Below are positions 49,083-57,984 of a stretch of 64,000 bases of DNA, one piece after another. The DNA comes from JBBDIP01 sp050260675 (lineage in GTDB: Bacteria; Bacillota; Sulfobacillia; Fermentithermobacillales; Fermentithermobacillaceae): contig JBLNCN010000005.1 of the NCBI GenBank assembly GCA_050260675.1, positions 682,001-746,000 on the forward strand, in the 5' to 3' direction. Every line of letters starts with the position of its first letter. The stretch's first letter is position 1. A program made the position numbers and the translations under genes. The notes under the pieces are model-generated. The model had not been told where the DNA came from. It saw only the letters and a program-made list of their open reading frames with translations, and did not search any database.

Positions 49083-49172
49083 TTTGTGATTCCCATCTGT
49101 GTGATTCCCATCTGTGTGATTCCCATCTGTGCGATTCCCATCTGTGCGATTCCCATCTCTGCGAATACTATC
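49083..49172. repeat. 15-bp tandem repeat in the leader of the M20D gene
   Basis: GATTCCC recurs at 49088, 49103, 49118, 49133 and 49148, with a diverged sixth copy at 49163: exactly 15 bp. The first copy lies 19 bp upstream of the TTG start, so the repeats are in the 5' UTR or promoter. Confidence 0.9.
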
Positions 49173-49316
49173 TCTATGCTCCCCGTACAGCGGGATTGGA
49201 TAAGCGCCGCCTAGACTCCTGCCAAAGCGATATTGCGGCGCCGTGCTTATCGTGACCCAACCGAAAGGAACCAGAGCGAAGGGAACCTGACCGAACCGAA
49301 CCTGAGGTCTGAAGGA

Positions 49317-51104
49317 TTAGGCTTCAATCGCTCGGTACCTCCGGTCAGCAAGTCTCTCCATGTACCTTTGGAGCAAGAACCCGGACCCCACGGCTATCGC
49401 GGCGACGACAACATACAGGGGCGCTCCCGAGAGCCCTGCCCTGCGCATGAGGCCTACCCCCATCGCGCACACCCACAAGTACACAGCTGACAGCGCCATG
49501 GCGCCCACAGTCATGAGGTTGCCCTTCATTGCCTGATGGGGTTGGGTCCACTTAAGGCGCGGGTTGTGCAGGTCGTTGATAACGCAGATCGCGCTGACCG
49601 GCCACGATGCCAGCATACCGAGGATGGCAGTCACCGCCAGGTGGTAAGCGGAAAGACCGAAGATCATGTAGGCCGCTGCTACTAGGGTCACCAGCTGAAT
49701 CGCGGCCACACCCAGGGAGTACCGAAGCTTGGCCCGCACCTGGACGCTGGGGGGAACAGGTATCATCTTGCTGAGCCAGAACGTGGCTCCCTCTCTGGAT
49801 ATGGAGGTAGACGACACCTGGTTCATTGACGCCAGTCCACCCTGGACCAGGACGAATATGAGGATAATCGTCTCCACGGGAAAACCGGACGCTCCGCCGA
49901 TGAGTGCTCGCAGTTCGCCTCCGCCTACCGCTCCAAATACCCAAAGCAGCGGCACAAGCGCCAGGTTCGTGAGGACCACGAGCAGGAAGTTGGGGGTACG
50001 GGTGAGCACGCGATGATCGCGAAGGCTCACTGCCGACGAAGGATCCAGCTGCTTCGAGAAGAGACCCGGTTGCAGGGTAGTCCCGCTGCCCGCGCCGGTC
50101 ACCCCCGCCTCCTTCGCCTCGTTAAGTCTGCCGGCGCCTGACCAACCTGCATCACGGCCCCTGGCGCCCACACCCCGTCGCGCCTTGGCGGTCCCGCCAT
50201 GATCCCCAAGTCCTCCAAGGAACCAGCCCTGGGTGATGGTGAGCACTCCGAACAGGGCGAGGAGTGAACCACCGGCGAAGGCGACGGTCCCGAAGAGCCC
50301 GGTACCGGTTGCCCAGCCTGTCAGCGCCCATGCCGCCCACTTGAGCGGGGGGTAGTACCCCGCGGCAAGCTGGACCAGTCCGTTCGGCTGCGTGAGGGCC
50401 CTCATCACTTCCTCAGGCCCGCTGGCCAGCATAGCACTGTTAAAGTACTGGAATGCCACGATGATCAGGAAGAACACGAGCCCCAGGATCACGCGCATCG
50501 TGTCCCTGTGCCGGGCGCCCGTGGTGGCCCGCATGATGAGGACGGTGGCAAGTAGGCCCAGAGCAAGCGGGATCGCCGGAATGAGGAATACGATCAGAAC
50601 CGCCAGCGGCCAGAAGATCAGGCTTCCCAGACGCAGTCCCAGCGGGACCAGGAATGGGATGACCACAGCAGCCGATATCCCGAGTTGGACCACGTAAGCC
50701 ACCAGCACCTTAGCCCCGAGTATCTGGCGACCCGTTAGCGGCATCGCCAGTAGGGTCTCGATGTCGGCGGCGTAGTAGAGCGTCGACATCAGGGCGCTCA
50801 GGCCGACGAATAGCACCAGAAACTGGCCCAGCATCACGGCCATAATCGGCAGCAGCCCGGGCTGCCCTATCATGATGGACTGAGCAGCGATGGAGTCCCC
50901 CATCTTGTACAACATACTCATGAGCGGCATCAGCGCCAGCCCCATGGCGATCAGATACACTAGAGCGCTCCTGCCGCGTCGTCCCAATCCCAACTTCTCC
51001 GATATGCCGCGCAAGCCGAATTCGACGCGGAACTGAATGGCGAGCAGTGACATGAAAGGAGAACGAAGGCCGCTTCTGCGAAGGCCTTTCAGTGATGCGC
51101 TCAT
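49317..51104 (-). CDS. ABC exporter permease, about 14 membrane helices
   Basis: 595 residues. Two hydrophobic halves, each of about six to seven helices, separated by a polar Gly/Arg/Ala-rich loop (about 300-345) that looks like a low-complexity insertion. Short motifs LLAMPLTGRQILGAKV (elbow-like segment in half 1) and STSISREGATFWLSKMIPVPP in half 2 fit the large ABC-2-type permeases of unknown cargo in Bacillota. It follows its ATPase by 81 bp. Cargo unknown; with a small lipoprotein at the head of the operon a cell-envelope stress or peptide export role is possible. Confidence 0.82.
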   Translation of the reverse strand: MSASLKGLRRSGLRSPFMSLLAIQFRVEFGLRGISEKLGLGRRGRSALVYLIAMGLALMPLMSMLYKMGDSIAAQSIMIGQPGLLPIMAVMLGQFLVLFVGLSALMSTLYYAADIETLLAMPLTGRQILGAKVLVAYVVQLGISAAVVIPFLVPLGLRLGSLIFWPLAVLIVFLIPAIPLALGLLATVLIMRATTGARHRDTMRVILGLVFFLIIVAFQYFNSAMLASGPEEVMRALTQPNGLVQLAAGYYPPLKWAAWALTGWATGTGLFGTVAFAGGSLLALFGVLTITQGWFLGGLGDHGGTAKARRGVGARGRDAGWSGAGRLNEAKEAGVTGAGSGTTLQPGLFSKQLDPSSAVSLRDHRVLTRTPNFLLVVLTNLALVPLLWVFGAVGGGELRALIGGASGFPVETIILIFVLVQGGLASMNQVSSTSISREGATFWLSKMIPVPPSVQVRAKLRYSLGVAAIQLVTLVAAAYMIFGLSAYHLAVTAILGMLASWPVSAICVINDLHNPRLKWTQPHQAMKGNLMTVGAMALSAVYLWVCAMGVGLMRRAGLSGAPLYVVVAAIAVGSGFLLQRYMERLADRRYRAIEA

Positions 51105-51185
51105 GCGCGAGACCTCACTTCCGTGGATGTGTCAACCGGTTCCCTTGAGGATGTACCTACCGGTCTCCTTGAGCCGAAGCAGCCG

Positions 51186-51950
51186 CTACTTGGCAAGCGA
51201 GGCCACCTGCTCCTCCGACAGCTTCGCCTCTGTCACCTTGAGGAAGATCTCCTCAAGCGACTTGTTGCCTTCCTGCGCGAACAGCTTCCTGATCTCATCC
51301 ACTGTGCCGACCGCGATCAGCTTGCCCTTATGTATGATGCCGACCCTATCGCAGAGCCGTTCCGCTATCTCCATTACGTGAGTGGAGAAGAACACGGCTC
51401 CTCCCTGGTCAGCGTGGGACCGCATGAGTTCCTTCAGCAGAAACGATGAGCGGGGATCGAGACCCATCATCGGCTCATCGAGGATCCAGAGCGGCGGCCT
51501 GTGCATAAGCGAACCGATGAGACAGATCTTCTGACGCATTCCCCTTGAGTAGCTGCCGATGGGGTCTTTGACCGCGCCCGCCATCTCAAAGGTCTCAAGA
51601 AGTGGGATGATGCGGCGCTCCCTCTCTTCACCGGGAACCCTGTAGACGTCGCCCATGAAGTTCAGGTACTCAACGCCGGTGAGCTTCTCCCAGATCTGCG
51701 CCTCGTCCGGCACAAAGCCGATCTGCCGCTTGGCCTCGATGGGGTCCTTCGCTGTGTCACGCCCGTTCACCACAATGGATCCCTCATCCGGCGTGAGCGC
51801 GCCCACTATCATCTTGATGGTGGTCGTCTTGCCCGCGCCGTTGGGCCCCAGGAAACCGAAGATCTCGCGAGGTCTGACTTCGAGGTTGAGGCCGTCAACT
51901 GCCTTGACTCCGGAACGGTAGCTCTTGGATACTCCTGCGATCTTCAGCAT
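51186..51950 (-). CDS. ABC transporter ATP-binding protein
   Basis: 254 residues from ATG 51950 after GGAGG. Complete nucleotide-binding domain: Walker A GPNGAGKTTTIK (about 37-48), Q-loop FVPDEAQ, signature SYSRGMRQKI (a non-LSGGQ variant usual in ABC-2 exporters), Walker B LWILDEPMMGLD and H-loop FFSTHVME. Partner of the permease downstream. Confidence 0.95.
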   Translation of the reverse strand: MLKIAGVSKSYRSGVKAVDGLNLEVRPREIFGFLGPNGAGKTTTIKMIVGALTPDEGSIVVNGRDTAKDPIEAKRQIGFVPDEAQIWEKLTGVEYLNFMGDVYRVPGEERERRIIPLLETFEMAGAVKDPIGSYSRGMRQKICLIGSLMHRPPLWILDEPMMGLDPRSSFLLKELMRSHADQGGAVFFSTHVMEIAERLCDRVGIIHKGKLIAVGTVDEIRKLFAQEGNKSLEEIFLKVTEAKLSEEQVASLAK

Positions 51951-52005
51951 GTGTCAGTCCTCCACTTTTGTTCCTCTTCACGCAGGGACACACCTTAGTG
52001 TACGA

Positions 52006-52170
52006 CTATCTGAAAACGAGGTTTCGAACTGGGATCTCCAGCGCCGGCGCTGCCCCCGGCGTCGACCCGTCCGGCTCCAACCGATCCGAGGTTTTGGGTT
52101 CCCTGCCACAAGCCGTAAACGCCACCGTTACCAAGATGATGGCCAGGAGAGGGACAGGCGCTTTCCTCAT
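52006..52170 (-). CDS. 54-residue lipoprotein at the head of the ABC operon
   Basis: Found by reading the gap upstream of the ATPase. ATG 52170 follows AAGGAGG with a 9-bp spacing, and the frame runs to TAG at 52006. The start MRKAPVPLLAIILVTVAF is a signal peptide with lipobox FTAC (Cys21); the mature part is only 34 residues, polar, with Pro/Gly/Ala. The next gene starts 55 bp later on the same strand. It resembles small lipoproteins that accompany ABC exporters. No family assignment. Confidence 0.78.
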   Translation of the reverse strand: MRKAPVPLLAIILVTVAFTACGREPKTSDRLEPDGSTPGAAPALEIPVRNLVFR

Positions 52171-52297
52171 TGGCTGCAGTCCTCCTTATGGGTTCACCAC
52201 CATCTTATCCCATACTGAAATGATCTCACCGTCGCCAGGCAGAGGTTGACCCCAAAGACAGGTCGCTGGATAAGTTGTCCCCTTGAGCGACCATAAC

Positions 52298-52316
52298 AAA
52301 GGGGCCTTTCGGCCCC
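52298..52316 (-). terminator. Terminator of the purine operon
   Basis: GGGGCC / GGCCCC stem (52301-52306 with 52311-52316) with a four-base loop; on the minus strand it is followed by TTTGTTA. It lies about 90 bp past the purL stop. Confidence 0.78.
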
Positions 52317-52407
52317 AGTGTGTAAGGTTGAATCTCTGTTGCCCGGTTGCGGGGTACGCTCGCGCCCGTACCGCTTTATTGGTGCCAGCAAGCCCGGCCC
52401 TGGTCGT

Positions 52408-54756
52408 CTATCTATCCGCTCTGCCTATGCCGTTCTTCCACTCGTCAGCCATGTCCCGGGTCTTGAGGCGCACTATCTCGCCTCCGAGGCAATCCTTCAT
52501 GACCAGGGCGTCGCCGCCGACTCTGCCTATCACGGCGAAGGGGACGTTGCGCTTCTGGCACAGCGCGCTGACCGCTGCCTCGTCTTGCGGCCTGAGGCTC
52601 ACGACCACTGCGGAGTTGCCCTCTCCGAACAGCACCGAGTCCGGGCGGTGGTTGGGGTTGCCGCCGCACCCAACAGCGCCAATTGAGATCTCAGCGCCGA
52701 CGGCTGCTCCGCCGGTATCCTCGCAGCAGGCATTGTCATGTCTTGCGTCGCAGCACGCGGCGTCAGTTCGCGAGGGCGCACCGTCTCCGGCACAGCAGGC
52801 GCTTCGGGTATCCAATCCGTGGATACAGGACTCGGCCAGGGCGACAGCCAGGCCGCCTTCGGAGACGTCCTGGGCCGACTGCAGGAGGCCAAGCGAGGCT
52901 CCCTCAACCAGGACCTCCACAATGCCCCTCTCCAGGGCAAGGTCCGGCTCGCGCGGGACTCCGGCGACATGCCCGCAGACCCGGTCGAGGTACTCGGAGC
53001 CCGCCAGCGACGTCCCGTCACCATGAATCGTGCCAATGAGGGCCACCATATCCCCCGCTGTCTTGAACCCGGGCGTGACCTGCTTATCCAGGTCCTCAAG
53101 GACACCAAGCATACCGATGACGGGTGTCGGATAGACCGCCTCGCCCTCGGTCTCGTTGTAGAAGCTCACATTCCCTCCGGTAACCGGGGTGCCGAGGGCC
53201 GTGCAGGCCGCCGACATGCCCGCGATAGCCTCCTTGAACTGCCAGTATATCTCGGGTCGCTCGGGGTTGCCGAAGTTCAGGCAGTTTGTGATAGCCACCG
53301 GCCTAGCGCCGGTCGACGCAACATTTCGCGCGGCCTCTGCGACGGCCCATTCGGCGCCGGCTTTGGGTTTCAGGTACACCAACCTGCCGTTGCAGTCGGT
53401 CTTCAGGACCAGAGCCCGCTTGGTGCCCTTCACGCGGACGACAGCCGCGCCGCGTCCCGGCCCCTCGACGGTGTCGGTCCTGACCATGTAGTCGTACTGC
53501 CTGTACACGGTCTCCTTGGACGCGATGTTTGGAGCCGCCAGCAGTTTCATCAGGATGCCGCCGAGCTCGCTCTTAGCCGGCACCTTCACCGACGACGCAT
53601 CCCACTTTGAGTTCGCGCCGTAGTACTGGGGCTCAGCGAACGGTGGGCAGTAGACGGGAGAACCCTCGACAAGGAGTGACACGGGAATCGACGCTTCCAG
53701 CTTCCCGTGGTGGTAGACTTCCAGGCTCCCGCTCTCGGTGACGCGCCCGATATCCGCCACATGCAGGCCCCACTTCTTGCCGATGGCGGTGACCTCGGCC
53801 ACCTTCTCGGGCTTCACGATGAGGAGCATCCGCTCCTGGCTCTCGGACAGCATGACGTCATAAGCAGTCATGTTCTCTTCGCGCATGGGGACCTTATCTA
53901 TCTCAATCGATAGTCCAGTGCCGGCGCGGGCGGCCGTCTCGGCGCACGAAGAAGTGATGCCGGCGGCGCCCATGTCCTGGATACCAACCACAGCACCCTT
54001 GTGCATCATCTCGAGGCACGCCTCGATCAGCAGCTTCTCCATGAAAGGATCACCGACCTGGACGTTGGGACGCTTATCCTCGTTGTCCTCGCCGAGCACA
54101 TCCGAGGCGAAGGTGGCGCCGTGGATCCCGTCCCGTCCGGTGGAGTGCCCCACGATCATCACAACGTTCCCGACTCCGTAGGCCTTGCCCAGGTGCAGGT
54201 CCTCGTGCTTCATGAGACCGGCGCAGAGCACGTTGACAAGGGGATTGCCCTTGTAGGGCTCGGCAAAGAACACCTCTCCGCCCACAGTGGGTATACCAAG
54301 GCAGTTGCCGTAGCCCGCGATGCCGGAAACGACGCCTCCGAAGAGGAAGTGGGACCTTGGATCCTCAATCGGGCCAAACCTCAGCGAATCCAGGAGGATC
54401 ACAGGGCGAGCGCCCATTGCCAGGACGTCCCGGACGATGCCTCCGATGCCGGTGGCCGCACCCTGGTAGGGCTCGACGGCACAGGGATGGTTGTGGGATT
54501 CGATCTTGAAGGCGCAGGCCAGGCCGTCGCCGATGTCCACCACTCCGGCGTTCTCACCGGGGCCCACCATGACCTTGTCGCCCTTGGTGGGAAGCGTCCT
54601 AAGCAGCGACTTTGAGTGCTTGTACCCGCAGTGCTCGGACCAGAGCACCGAGAACATCCCGATCTCGGTATAGTTGGGCTCCCTGCCCAGGCGCCTCACT
54701 ATCTCGTCGTACTCGAAGTCCTTCAGACCCATCTTCTTCCAAGCGGGGATGTCCAT
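52408..54756 (-). CDS. purL: Phosphoribosylformylglycinamidine synthase, large subunit PurL
   Basis: 782 residues; the small-PurL form needing PurS and PurQ. Recognised by WSEHCGYKHSK (about 34-44), GENAGVVDIGDGLACAFKIESHNHPCAVEPYQGAATGIGGIVRD and QDMGAAGITSS. ATP-dependent conversion of FGAR to FGAM. About 40 residues longer than Bacillus PurL: a cysteine-rich insert (encoded near 52690-52815) with three Cys-Cys pairs (SACCAGDG, DAACCDA, NACCEDT) sits in the C-terminal ATP-grasp-like half. It starts directly after the purQ stop. Confidence 0.96.
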   Translation of the reverse strand: MDIPAWKKMGLKDFEYDEIVRRLGREPNYTEIGMFSVLWSEHCGYKHSKSLLRTLPTKGDKVMVGPGENAGVVDIGDGLACAFKIESHNHPCAVEPYQGAATGIGGIVRDVLAMGARPVILLDSLRFGPIEDPRSHFLFGGVVSGIAGYGNCLGIPTVGGEVFFAEPYKGNPLVNVLCAGLMKHEDLHLGKAYGVGNVVMIVGHSTGRDGIHGATFASDVLGEDNEDKRPNVQVGDPFMEKLLIEACLEMMHKGAVVGIQDMGAAGITSSCAETAARAGTGLSIEIDKVPMREENMTAYDVMLSESQERMLLIVKPEKVAEVTAIGKKWGLHVADIGRVTESGSLEVYHHGKLEASIPVSLLVEGSPVYCPPFAEPQYYGANSKWDASSVKVPAKSELGGILMKLLAAPNIASKETVYRQYDYMVRTDTVEGPGRGAAVVRVKGTKRALVLKTDCNGRLVYLKPKAGAEWAVAEAARNVASTGARPVAITNCLNFGNPERPEIYWQFKEAIAGMSAACTALGTPVTGGNVSFYNETEGEAVYPTPVIGMLGVLEDLDKQVTPGFKTAGDMVALIGTIHGDGTSLAGSEYLDRVCGHVAGVPREPDLALERGIVEVLVEGASLGLLQSAQDVSEGGLAVALAESCIHGLDTRSACCAGDGAPSRTDAACCDARHDNACCEDTGGAAVGAEISIGAVGCGGNPNHRPDSVLFGEGNSAVVVSLRPQDEAAVSALCQKRNVPFAVIGRVGGDALVMKDCLGGEIVRLKTRDMADEWKNGIGRADR

Positions 54757-55476
54757 CTATGACCGCCCCTTTCCGGCCAGCGTGCCCTTGGACAGGCTGT
54801 CGACCATTGATAGGAATATGCGCCGGCCGTCCTCGCCTCCAAGGAGCATCTCGGCGCAGCGTTCCGGATGAGGCATCATGCCGAGGACGTTGCCTTTCTT
54901 GTTCACGATGGCGGCGATATTGCGGGCCGCCCCGTTGGGATTCGCTTCGCGAGTCACGTTGCCGCACCCATCCACGTAACGCAGCACTACCTGGCCGGAG
55001 CGCTCCAAGTCGTCCAGAACGGCCTCCTCCGCGTAGTAGCAGCCATCGTGGTGGGCTATGGGCATCCGGACGACCTCGCCCGGCTTGTAGCGGGAGGTGA
55101 AAGGAGTCTGGTTGTTCTCAACGCGCAGGTTGACCCAGCCGCACCGGAACTCCAGGACGTCGTTGGACAGCAGCTGTCCCGGCAAGAGGCCCGCTTCGGT
55201 GAGGATCTGGAACCCGTTGCAGATCCCGATCACAAGGCCGCCGCGCTCGACGAACTCGTTAAGGGATCCCATTACCTTGGAGAACCTCGCGAGAGCGCCG
55301 GACCGCAGGTAGTCCCCGTAGGAGAACCCACCGGGCAGGACCACCGCGTCAAAGCCGTTAAGGTCCGTGCTATCGTGCCATATGAACTCGCAATCGGCGC
55401 CCAGCACTTCCTTTATGGCGTGATAGGCATCGGTGTCGCAGTTCGATCCGGGAAATACGACCACTCCGAACTTCAC
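54757..55476 (-). CDS. purQ: Phosphoribosylformylglycinamidine synthase, glutaminase subunit PurQ
   Basis: 239 residues from GTG 55476, overlapping purS by 4 bp. Class I glutaminase: GFSYGDYLRSGALA, the nucleophile elbow VIGICNGFQIL (Cys about 87) and the C-terminal His-x-Glu of GMMPHPERC. It supplies ammonia to PurL. Confidence 0.96.
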   Translation of the reverse strand: MKFGVVVFPGSNCDTDAYHAIKEVLGADCEFIWHDSTDLNGFDAVVLPGGFSYGDYLRSGALARFSKVMGSLNEFVERGGLVIGICNGFQILTEAGLLPGQLLSNDVLEFRCGWVNLRVENNQTPFTSRYKPGEVVRMPIAHHDGCYYAEEAVLDDLERSGQVVLRYVDGCGNVTREANPNGAARNIAAIVNKKGNVLGMMPHPERCAEMLLGGEDGRRIFLSMVDSLSKGTLAGKGRS

Positions 55477-55736
55477 TTCGCCTCACCGGCCTCTGTGACC
55501 GAGATGCGGAAGAGCTCCGTGACCGGATTGGCGAGGAGCTTGCGCGCCATATCCTCAAGGAGCGTCTTGGCCTCGTCCACCGAGCCCGCCTCCAGGTCTA
55601 TGACGATGTCCTTGCCCATCCTCACTCTTCGTACCTGGGCGTATCCTAGGGCATCCAGAGAGCCCTTGACTGCCGCGCCCTGAGGATCGAAGATGCCTTC
55701 CTTGAGCGCTACCGTGACTGTGCCTTTGAACCGCAT
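55473..55736 (-). CDS. purS: PurS subunit of FGAM synthase
   Basis: 87 residues from ATG 55736 after TGGAGG. The small beta-alpha-beta PurS fold: VTVALKEGIFDPQGAAVKGSLDALGY (about 7-32) and the second strand DIVIDLEAGSVDEAKTLLEDM. It bridges PurQ and PurL in the complex. Between purC and purQ, as in Bacillus. Confidence 0.94.
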   Translation of the reverse strand: MRFKGTVTVALKEGIFDPQGAAVKGSLDALGYAQVRRVRMGKDIVIDLEAGSVDEAKTLLEDMARKLLANPVTELFRISVTEAGEAK

Positions 55737-55765
55737 TTGATTACCTCCAGTCGTGTGCTGCGACG

Positions 55766-56497
55766 CTACTGGCTGATCCTGCGCAAGACCTCGGCATACG
55801 CTTCCTCGACTCCGCCAAGGTCCCTGCGGAACCTGTCCTTATCAAGCTTCTCCCGGGTCTCGGAGTCCCAGAACCGGCAGGTGTCGGGTGAGATCTCGTC
55901 TCCCAGGACTACCTCGCCCTCGGTACCGTCGGGATGGATAACCCGGCCGAACTCCAGTTTGAAGTCCACCAGCAAAAGACCCCTCGCCCGGAAGAACGAC
56001 TTGAGGAGCTCGTTGATGCGCCTGGCCTCGTTCTTCAGGTATCCCAGTTCGTCCTTCGTCGCGAAACCAAAAGCGAGGATATGGTCGTCGTTGAGCAGCG
56101 GATCTCCGAGCTCGTCCGATTTATAGTAAAGTTCAAGGATGGGGAACGGGAGATCGATCCCTTCGGGCTTACCCACTCTCTCGGCCAAGTGGCCGGCCGT
56201 GATGTTGCGGACGACAACCTCTATGGGAAGGATCCTGAGCCGTTTCACCGTCATCGTGACCTCATCCACGAGAGAAATAAAGTGAGTCCGGACGCCCGCG
56301 GATTCGAGGTACTTGAAGAGGATCGTGGATATTTGCGCGTTGAAGTGGCCTTTTCCCTTGATGGTGCCTTTCTTCTCGCCGTTGAAAGCGGTAGCGCTAT
56401 CCTTGAAGACCATGAGGACTTCGCCGGGATCGCCCGGGAATACGACTTTTGCTTTGCCTTCGTAGAGTTTGTCCTTGCCTGCGATAGAGTCGCTCAT
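55766..56497 (-). CDS. purC: SAICAR synthase PurC
   Basis: 243 residues from ATG 56497. DKLYEGKAKVVF at the start, KDSATAFNGEKKGTIKGKG, the LRILPIEVVVRNITAG signature and LVDFKLEFG. It joins aspartate to CAIR using ATP. Standard length and no oddities. 29 bp before purS. Confidence 0.96.
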   Translation of the reverse strand: MSDSIAGKDKLYEGKAKVVFPGDPGEVLMVFKDSATAFNGEKKGTIKGKGHFNAQISTILFKYLESAGVRTHFISLVDEVTMTVKRLRILPIEVVVRNITAGHLAERVGKPEGIDLPFPILELYYKSDELGDPLLNDDHILAFGFATKDELGYLKNEARRINELLKSFFRARGLLLVDFKLEFGRVIHPDGTEGEVVLGDEISPDTCRFWDSETREKLDKDRFRRDLGGVEEAYAEVLRRISQ

Positions 56498-56587
56498 TCT
56501 GTATGCCCTCCACCTGTCCCCTGTCTGTCAAAGGCTTGCGCACGCCGCCCTTATGTGACCGCCGCCGCCACTAAGCAACCGGCCTCC

Positions 56588-57892
56588 CTATCCGGAAACC
56601 AGCAAATCCGCGTGCCTGAAAATGTCATCTACCCTGGCCAGCGCGTGGCCGAGGTCAAAGCATGCCGAGATCCGCTCTTTGCCCAGCGCGCTGACAATTG
56701 CGGGCTCGGTCTCCACCCGCTCTTTGAAGGTAGGGGCGCCTTCCCAGGCGGCCATAGCCAAGCGCTGCACGATGGCATAGGCGTCCTCCCTCTTCATGCC
56801 TGACTCGACCAGCGCCAGAAGGACTTCCTCCGAGAAAACCAGCCCGCCGGTGAGGTTCAGGTTGTGGAGCATCCGTTCGGGATACACCCTCATGTCTTTG
56901 AGGATCCCGGTCATGCGCGCGAGCATGTAGTCCAGGAGCGTGGTCGCGTCGGGAAGGATAACTCTCTCAACCGACGAGTTGGAGATGTCCCGCTCGTGCC
57001 ACAGGGCGTTGTTCTCCAGCGCAGCGACCGCGTATCCTCGCATCAGCCTTGCCATCCCGCAAACCTGCTCCAGGCCCACCGGGTTCTTCTTGTGAGGCAT
57101 GGCCGATGAGCCTTTTTGACCTACGCGGAACGGCTCCTCGACCTCACGGACCTCGGTCCGGGCCAGGTGCCGGAGGTCAGACGCAATCTTCTCCAAGGTT
57201 GACGCTATCACCCCCAGAGTCCCCAGGACGGCTGCGTGCCGGTCCCGCTGAATGACCTGGCTGGATACGGGAGCGGGTGTGAGATCGAGCCGCTTGCAGA
57301 CAAAGCGCTCTACGAACGGATCCACGTGAGCGTAGTTGCCCACCGCGCCCGACAGCTTTCCCACTGATATCTCGCCGATGGCGACCTGCACTCTGTCGTA
57401 GTTCCGCTTCATCTCCTGGTACCAACGGGCCAGGAGCAGCCCAAAAGTGATGGGCTCGGCGTGGACGCCGTGGGTCCGGCCTATCATCGGGGTATCTTTG
57501 TACTTGAGGGCGAGGGATTTCAGGACATCCAGCATGGCCTGGACGTCGGATAGGATGGTCAGAAGCGCTTCCCTGACCAGAGAGGACAGGGCGGTATCGA
57601 CAACGTCGTAGGACGTGAGGCCGTAGTGGATGTACTTGCCCTCTTCACCGACGGTCTCGGCGACCTGGCTCACGAAGGCGATAACGTCGTGCCTGACCTC
57701 GGCCTCAATCTCGTCGATGCGCTTGGGATCGACCTTTGCTTTGGCCCGGACCGCCTCGGCGATCCCCTTGGGGACCGCGCCGAGGATCTCCCAGGCCTCC
57801 AGGGCTAGCGTCTCGACCTCCAGCCAGCGCCCGTACTTGTTCTCCTCGCTCCAGATCTTCTTCATGGCAGGCCTTGTGTATCTGGGGATCAT
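56588..57892 (-). CDS. purB: Adenylosuccinate lyase PurB
   Basis: 434 residues. I choose ATG 57892 over ATG 57901 because AAAGGGAG then has proper spacing and the N-terminus MIPRYTRPAMKKIW matches Bacillus-type PurB. Signature SSAMPHKKNPVGLEQVCG (about 262-279) with the catalytic Ser loop, and TRTHGVHAEP-like segment IGRTHGVHAEPITFG. It cleaves SAICAR and adenylosuccinate. Third-from-upstream steps of the pathway (purD, purF, purM, purN, purH) are not in the window. Confidence 0.95.
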   Translation of the reverse strand: MIPRYTRPAMKKIWSEENKYGRWLEVETLALEAWEILGAVPKGIAEAVRAKAKVDPKRIDEIEAEVRHDVIAFVSQVAETVGEEGKYIHYGLTSYDVVDTALSSLVREALLTILSDVQAMLDVLKSLALKYKDTPMIGRTHGVHAEPITFGLLLARWYQEMKRNYDRVQVAIGEISVGKLSGAVGNYAHVDPFVERFVCKRLDLTPAPVSSQVIQRDRHAAVLGTLGVIASTLEKIASDLRHLARTEVREVEEPFRVGQKGSSAMPHKKNPVGLEQVCGMARLMRGYAVAALENNALWHERDISNSSVERVILPDATTLLDYMLARMTGILKDMRVYPERMLHNLNLTGGLVFSEEVLLALVESGMKREDAYAIVQRLAMAAWEGAPTFKERVETEPAIVSALGKERISACFDLGHALARVDDIFRHADLLVSG

Positions 57893-57984
57893 CCCGCACA
57901 TCTCCCTTTAGCCAGTTTCTCTGCCCACTGGCAGCCAGAGTTGGCCGCCGACTCACCCGACGCTCTGCTTCGATTGAGCGCAGC

